Assembly: GCA_903923395.1 (NCBI GenBank)
Contig: CAIXXM010000089.1
Span: 62,001 to 126,000, forward strand
Length of the DNA stretch: 64,000 bases
DNA from: an uncultured Acidobacteriia bacterium
GTDB taxonomy: Bacteria; Acidobacteriota; Terriglobia; Bryobacterales; Bryobacteraceae
Direction: 5' to 3'
Of this stretch, positions 59,262-64,000 are shown one piece after another; the stretch's first letter is position 1, and the number at the start of each line of letters is the position of its first letter. The notes beneath the pieces are model-generated. The model had not been told where the DNA came from and did no database searches. It was given only the letters and a program-made list of their open reading frames with translations. Made by a program: the position numbers and the translations under genes.

Positions 59262-61358
59262 CTAATACTGCGCATGCACTTGACTGACCGAATAGGCCTG
59301 GCCGCTGCCGTGGCAAACCACGCAGCTCTCTCCCAGGATTGTTGTGTTGACCAGAGCGTGAGATGCGGTCTGGACACTCGGGTGGCAACCTGTGCAAGCG
59401 CCGGTGATGGGCTGCACAGAGGGGATTGGCCCTTGGGGATCAAGCACGGGAGCCAAACCGAAGGGCAGGTTCTGTTCACTGCCTTTTACGTGGCAGATGG
59501 AGCAGTTCCGCAGGTCGCCGCCATTCCCTTGCGGGCTGAAGGCGGGGTAACGGGTTCCGGAAAAGTCATTGTGGCTTCCGCCGTAACCGACCACCACATA
59601 GGGTTTGCCGCCCTGCGCCACAACGTTGGGGCCGGAGTGGATGCGGTGCACCAGCAGGTTGAAGTTGATTCCCTGCGGAGGCAGCGCCTTGTCGGCGGCA
59701 ACCACAGCGCTGGAGCGGACGCTGACGTCAGAGTTGGACGGGTTATGGCACATCACGCAGTATTCTGTGTTGTTGCGCAAGCCGCCGTGGAGTTGCAGGG
59801 AGACGTGGCAGCCGTTGCAATTATCAATCGCAACCACCTGGCGCCGGGCCTGCACTGGAGTGTTATCCACACTGAAGTAGATCACCTTGTTGCCGCCACC
59901 GTAAGTGACGCTCTGCTGTTTGGTCGTGCCGGGCAGCAGGAGTTCCGTGCGGCGGCCTTCAATGCCGATGGTGTAAGAACCAGTGGCGTTCGCAGGAACG
60001 GCATGGGTAAAGGTGTAAGTACACGTACCGGAGTTATCGCACTTGGAATTGGCAAGTGCATTCTCGGTGACATAGCCGGGGGTTGTCACGTCGCTGCCGA
60101 AGCTGGTGTAACCATAGCCACTGGTCGGACCCGCCATGGTCAGAGACAGTGAGCCGAGTTTGGAGAATGGCACGCCTGCCTTGGAGTTATCCGTAACGGT
60201 GAAAGTAACCGTCGGCTTGCTGCCGGCGACGCCGTTGTCCACCTTGACCATATTGAAGAACAAGCCTTCGAGCATGCTGGAATCTGTGGGCACCACGTGC
60301 GCACCCTTGATAGAGGCATCGAATTCCAGTTCGCCCTGCGGGACGTGGCAAGTGGCGCACTGTTTGTCGTCAGGTTGCGGGCCACCGGGGTGGTTGACGC
60401 CCGTGGCGAGGTTGACGTCGTCATGGCAGGAACCGCAGACAGCAGCGGATGGCTTGGTCAGGTAATTCGTCTTCTGCACTGCGGCCGCCTTCTGGTTGTG
60501 GCAGGTTTCGCAGCGGCGGGGGTCCGCAGGGAAGACTACGGTGGAGAAATCATTGGAGCCACCGAAAGTATACGGCTTGCCGGCAACAACACTGGGAAGC
60601 TGGGAACCCATGTGGATCTTGTGGATCATCACCTTGAAATCAGGATTGCTGCCCGTGGTGGCATCGCCGGTTTGGGGCTGGTGACAAAGCACGCACATGG
60701 CAACGCCGCGGCGGGAACCGCCATGGTGGGAGAGCTGGTCATGGCAGCCGTTGCAACTCGTGTCAGAGACAACGTCACGCGTCGTCACCACCGGAGAGCC
60801 GTTGGGGACGAAGTTGAACGTGGTGCTGGCGTAGTTGATCGTCAAACCATAGGGAGTAAGATCGCGGGACCCATAGATACCGATCGTATGCGTTACGGTC
60901 GGGTCAAAGTTCGCGGGTGCGGTGGTCTTGAACACGTACTTGTAAGTGCCATCCGCCTGGGCAGTCAGGGTACCGCCGGAATCCGCGCCCGCCTGGGTGA
61001 CAGTGCCAAGCGCTCCGGTGGAGGTTCTGGAAGTGTAGGACGTGTACTGCGCCTGCCCTTGCGGGATGTAGGCAGCGATAAAGCTGGTTTTGACGATGCC
61101 GGGAGTCGTGGTGCCGGTATTGTCGAGGTTGAGCCCGTTGGGGTCCGTGATGGAGAAAGTTGCTGTGATGGTGCCATTGGCGGCTACCTGGGCACTCAAT
61201 ACCTTGAATGCCAGACCCGGACGCACGAAGGCGACTACTTCAGGACTGAGGTAAGCGGCCTTGTCATGCGGCCCGGGAACTCTCTTGGGCGACCCGGCGA
61301 GCGCCACGGTTGCAAAAAGTGCGATTGCTCCGATGATGTATCTTTTTATCCGCGTCAT
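59262..61358 (-). CDS. omcA/mtrC-like: OmcA/MtrC-family decaheme c-type cytochrome
   Basis: Ten CxxCH motifs counted: CNGCH, CVLCH, CETCH, CGSCH, CATCH, CNGCH, CVMCH, CSICH, CTGCH, CVVCH; beta-sandwich-like regions between two heme clusters. Confidence 0.92.
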   Translation of the reverse strand: MTRIKRYIIGAIALFATVALAGSPKRVPGPHDKAAYLSPEVVAFVRPGLAFKVLSAQVAANGTITATFSITDPNGLNLDNTGTTTPGIVKTSFIAAYIPQGQAQYTSYTSRTSTGALGTVTQAGADSGGTLTAQADGTYKYVFKTTAPANFDPTVTHTIGIYGSRDLTPYGLTINYASTTFNFVPNGSPVVTTRDVVSDTSCNGCHDQLSHHGGSRRGVAMCVLCHQPQTGDATTGSNPDFKVMIHKIHMGSQLPSVVAGKPYTFGGSNDFSTVVFPADPRRCETCHNQKAAAVQKTNYLTKPSAAVCGSCHDDVNLATGVNHPGGPQPDDKQCATCHVPQGELEFDASIKGAHVVPTDSSMLEGLFFNMVKVDNGVAGSKPTVTFTVTDNSKAGVPFSKLGSLSLTMAGPTSGYGYTSFGSDVTTPGYVTENALANSKCDNSGTCTYTFTHAVPANATGSYTIGIEGRRTELLLPGTTKQQSVTYGGGNKVIYFSVDNTPVQARRQVVAIDNCNGCHVSLQLHGGLRNNTEYCVMCHNPSNSDVSVRSSAVVAADKALPPQGINFNLLVHRIHSGPNVVAQGGKPYVVVGYGGSHNDFSGTRYPAFSPQGNGGDLRNCSICHVKGSEQNLPFGLAPVLDPQGPIPSVQPITGACTGCHPSVQTASHALVNTTILGESCVVCHGSGQAYSVSQVHAQY

Positions 61359-61565
61359 AGTGTTTCTTTCCCGGCGTTTCTTTCCAATCCGAATCTAGGC
61401 CTTATGCAAGTGAGAGTCCAATACCTGATTTGGCTGCTTTCATGCGCGCGGGGTATCGCTCCAACGTGTTGAGGACACGGGGGATGAACACGGTGCCACG
61501 GAGCGCTGCGCCATTTGGCGCAACCTGCGCCACGGAGTTGCGATAAACTCCTGTTGCCAACTCTT

Positions 61566-62417
61566 ATGCGCCGAATCCTTTTGTCTCTCTGCGCCGCGAC
61601 AGCGCTGACCGCCCAGATTGTCCCGCCGGCACTGGAGTCACCAGCGGCGAGACCGCCGCAAACCGGTCCAAACGGGGAGCAGTATATTGGGATGCCCAAG
61701 TTTCACGATCCCGCGCCATACGACATCAATGAACACACGGGTTACAAGCAGATCTTCAACGGCAAGACTTTCGAAGGCTGGGACGCCGACGCATCGATCT
61801 GGCGGGTGGAAAACGGTCTGATGATCGGCGAGACCCTGGAAGGCAAGCCGAAAGGCAACAACTACATCGTCTACAAAGGGGACAAGACCCGCGATTTCGA
61901 CCTCAAACTGCAAATGAAGATTGAGAAGGGTGGAGGCGGCGGCATTCAATACCGCAGCGTGACGGGCATCCCCTGGACCCGCCGCCAACCCAACGGATTG
62001 CCACCCTACGACCTCAGATATATGATGACGGGACCGCAAGCCGACTTCTGGTTTCCCGTGAATGCGACCGCCGCAGGTCACACCGGGCAATGGTACAGCG
62101 AAAATACGATGCAGGGAATCCTTGCCTACCGGGGCCAGGTCACCCAGGCTCTACCGGGTCAGACGAACCGCCTTGTGGGCAATATCGGAGACAAGCAGGC
62201 GCTGGGTGGCTACGTTAAAGTCAACGAGTGGAATGACTACGAAATTATCGCCAGAGGGCCGGTAATGATGCACATGATGAATGGGCAGTTGATGGCTGTG
62301 TTCATTGACGACAACAAGGATTCGGTCAACAACCAGCCCGGCTATATCGGCTTTGAAATCGAAAGCCAGCCCTGCAAAATCTCCGTGAAGAACATCTGGC
62401 TGAGAAAGTTCGACTGA
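61566..62417 (+). CDS. DUF1080 (3-keto-disaccharide hydrolase-like) exported protein
   Basis: YKQIFNGKTFEGWDADASIWRVENGLMIGE...DFDLKLQMKIEKGGGGGIQYRS...IGFEIESQPCKISVKNIWLRKF. Confidence 0.88.
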   Translation: MRRILLSLCAATALTAQIVPPALESPAARPPQTGPNGEQYIGMPKFHDPAPYDINEHTGYKQIFNGKTFEGWDADASIWRVENGLMIGETLEGKPKGNNYIVYKGDKTRDFDLKLQMKIEKGGGGGIQYRSVTGIPWTRRQPNGLPPYDLRYMMTGPQADFWFPVNATAAGHTGQWYSENTMQGILAYRGQVTQALPGQTNRLVGNIGDKQALGGYVKVNEWNDYEIIARGPVMMHMMNGQLMAVFIDDNKDSVNNQPGYIGFEIESQPCKISVKNIWLRKFD

Positions 62418-62968
62418 TGCGCTTTCTGTTCGCATTGCTGGCCGTGGCGATGGTTCCGGCGCAGGAAACCCAAGATCCTGTTTTCGGCACTACCGTCTAC
62501 GCAGCGGGTGGTTTCGAAGGCCTGGTTTACAAGCTGGAGCCGGAGACGCAATGGCTCCCGGACTTCAAGAAGCTCACCGCTGTCGGCAAACTCTACACCG
62601 ATGCGATCAATGTGCCGCCACAGACCTTTGAGACGGGCTTTCCGGGTATCTCAGAGAAATTTGAACTCTTCGCAATTGCCTACAGCGCCTTCTTCTATGT
62701 CAGGGAACCGGTAACTTACCAATTCGGCTTGATCTCAGACGACGGTTCAAAGCTCTTTATCGACGGGAAGCTGCTTATCGATAATGATGGACTCCACGTG
62801 CCACGCTTCATCGGGGGCAGGAGGAAGCTGACCGCCGGGACGCACAGCATCCGCGTAGAGTATTTCCAGGGACGCAGGCCGGGCCTGGCGCTGCAGCTGG
62901 GGATTGGCCTGCCGGGAAAGGAGCTGCAGGTCTTCCGGTGCCGGAATTTTCAGCCTCCTCGGGAGTAG
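62417..62968 (+). CDS. exported PA14-domain protein
   Basis: REPVTYQFGLISDDGSKLFIDGKLLIDNDGLH...RKLTAGTHSIRVEYFQGRRPGLALQLGI; overlaps the DUF1080 gene. Confidence 0.85.
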   Translation: MRFLFALLAVAMVPAQETQDPVFGTTVYAAGGFEGLVYKLEPETQWLPDFKKLTAVGKLYTDAINVPPQTFETGFPGISEKFELFAIAYSAFFYVREPVTYQFGLISDDGSKLFIDGKLLIDNDGLHVPRFIGGRRKLTAGTHSIRVEYFQGRRPGLALQLGIGLPGKELQVFRCRNFQPPRE

Positions 62969-62986
62969 GATAGTCAGGGAACAAAT

Positions 62987-64000
62987 ATGAACAGAAGAAA
63001 GTTTTTGAAGACCGCTGCAGCGACCGGCATGGCCGCCAGTCTGGGAGCTGCGCCCACGGTAAAACCGAACTTTGTTGTCATCCTGCTGGATGATTCGGGC
63101 TGGGCGGATTTCAAGCCCTTCGGCCATCCACCCTATTCCACGCCCAATGTGGAAAGGCTGGCAAACCAGGGCTGCCGGTTCAATAACTTCTATGTCGCCC
63201 AGGCGATCTGTTCGGCGTCCCGCTCGGCATTGTTGAGTGGCTGCTATCCGAGCCGCACCAAGGTATTCGGTGCTCATGGTCCGGGGGCACGGGGGCTGGA
63301 CCCGGGCTTTGCCACCATGGGCGAAGTATTGCAAAAGCAGGGCTACAAAACCGCTGTTTTCGGGAAGTGGCACATTGGTGACCAGCCGGATACGCGTCCG
63401 CCCGCACGCGGCTTCGATGAATCCTGCGGGTTGATGTATTCGAATGATATGTGGGAGTTTCACCCCGAAAGCCCACAGAATTACAAGGTTCCGCTCCAGT
63501 TCTGGGAAAACGGCAAGGTCAAAGTGGAACGGATGACACCGGAACTTCAGCCGATGCTGACCACGTGGTACACCGAGCATGCCGTGGACTTCATCAACCG
63601 CAACAAGGCGAATCCATTTCTTCTCTATGTGCCGCACTCGATGCCACATGTACCCCTGTTTCGAAGCGAGAAGTTCAAGGGCAAATCGGGCACGGGCGTC
63701 TATGGCGACGTGATGATGGAGTTGGACTGGTCCGTAGGCGAAATCATGAAGGCCCTGAATTTGAATGGCCTGGACGATAACACCTTTGTAATATTCACTT
63801 CGGACAATGGCCCATGGACATCTTACGGGAACCACGCGGGGACCACGCCATTTCGTGAAGCAAAGGGCACTGGCTTCGACGGCGGCACGCGCAGCGCCTG
63901 TATCATGCGCTATCCGGGTAAGATCAAAGCGGGAACCGCATCAAACAAGGCGATGTGCACCATTGATCTGCTGCCAACTTTCGCTCACCTCGCCGGGGCA
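62987..64000 (+). CDS. Tat-exported arylsulfatase, truncated by window end
   Basis: MNRRKFLKTAAATGMAASLG leader; NFVVILLDDSGWADF; AQAICSASRSALLSGCYPSR; TAVFGKWHIGDQ; FTSDNGPW. Not in the ORF track because it runs off the window. Confidence 0.93.
   Translation, partial: MNRRKFLKTAAATGMAASLGAAPTVKPNFVVILLDDSGWADFKPFGHPPYSTPNVERLANQGCRFNNFYVAQAICSASRSALLSGCYPSRTKVFGAHGPGARGLDPGFATMGEVLQKQGYKTAVFGKWHIGDQPDTRPPARGFDESCGLMYSNDMWEFHPESPQNYKVPLQFWENGKVKVERMTPELQPMLTTWYTEHAVDFINRNKANPFLLYVPHSMPHVPLFRSEKFKGKSGTGVYGDVMMELDWSVGEIMKALNLNGLDDNTFVIFTSDNGPWTSYGNHAGTTPFREAKGTGFDGGTRSACIMRYPGKIKAGTASNKAMCTIDLLPTFAHLAGA

Noticed and set aside
1-64000. CRISPR array, rRNA, tRNA, prophage or intact IS element
   Set aside because: No regularly spaced repeats, RNA-gene signatures, transposase or phage structural proteins recognised by reading; a tRNAscan/minced/ISfinder run would be needed to exclude small elements.

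Overview
The window is a GC-rich bacterial chromosome segment. Gene content (Oar-like TonB receptor, PEP-CTERM proteins, Abhydrolase_10, DUF1080, MtrA/OmcA-type decahemes) suggests Acidobacteriota, Bryobacter/Solibacter-like; this is inferred from protein content only. Main contents in order: a selenocysteine-containing membrane formate dehydrogenase operon (alpha subunit read through an in-frame TGA at 896-898 followed by a SECIS-like hairpin) with fdhE; a decayed propeller-type sensor kinase next to an intact response regulator and a five-GAF sensor kinase, which follow a TolC/EmrA/EmrB-type efflux operon; two near-identical tiny secreted Lys-rich peptide genes missing from the ORF track (14980-15111 and 18435-18560); Rrf2-cysK; LysR plus dabB-dabA (inorganic-carbon uptake); a TolC/RND/adaptor efflux set; two PEP-CTERM proteins and an Oar-like TonB receptor; galM with a 79-bp duplication of its 3' end flanking a J-domain gene; mannose-6-phosphate isomerase, an aminotransferase and coaD; remnants of toxin-antitoxin loci; and, as the most notable system, a minus-strand cluster (52892-61358) joining an OmcA/MtrC-like decaheme, an MtrA/DmsE-like decaheme, an MtrB/PioB-like porin, a four-heme-motif cytochrome, a monoheme cytochrome, a Rieske protein and a cytochrome b-cytochrome c fusion. 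This looks like a bc-complex-coupled extracellular electron transfer conduit. The window ends inside a sulfatase gene. No rRNA, tRNA, CRISPR array or intact transposase was recognised.
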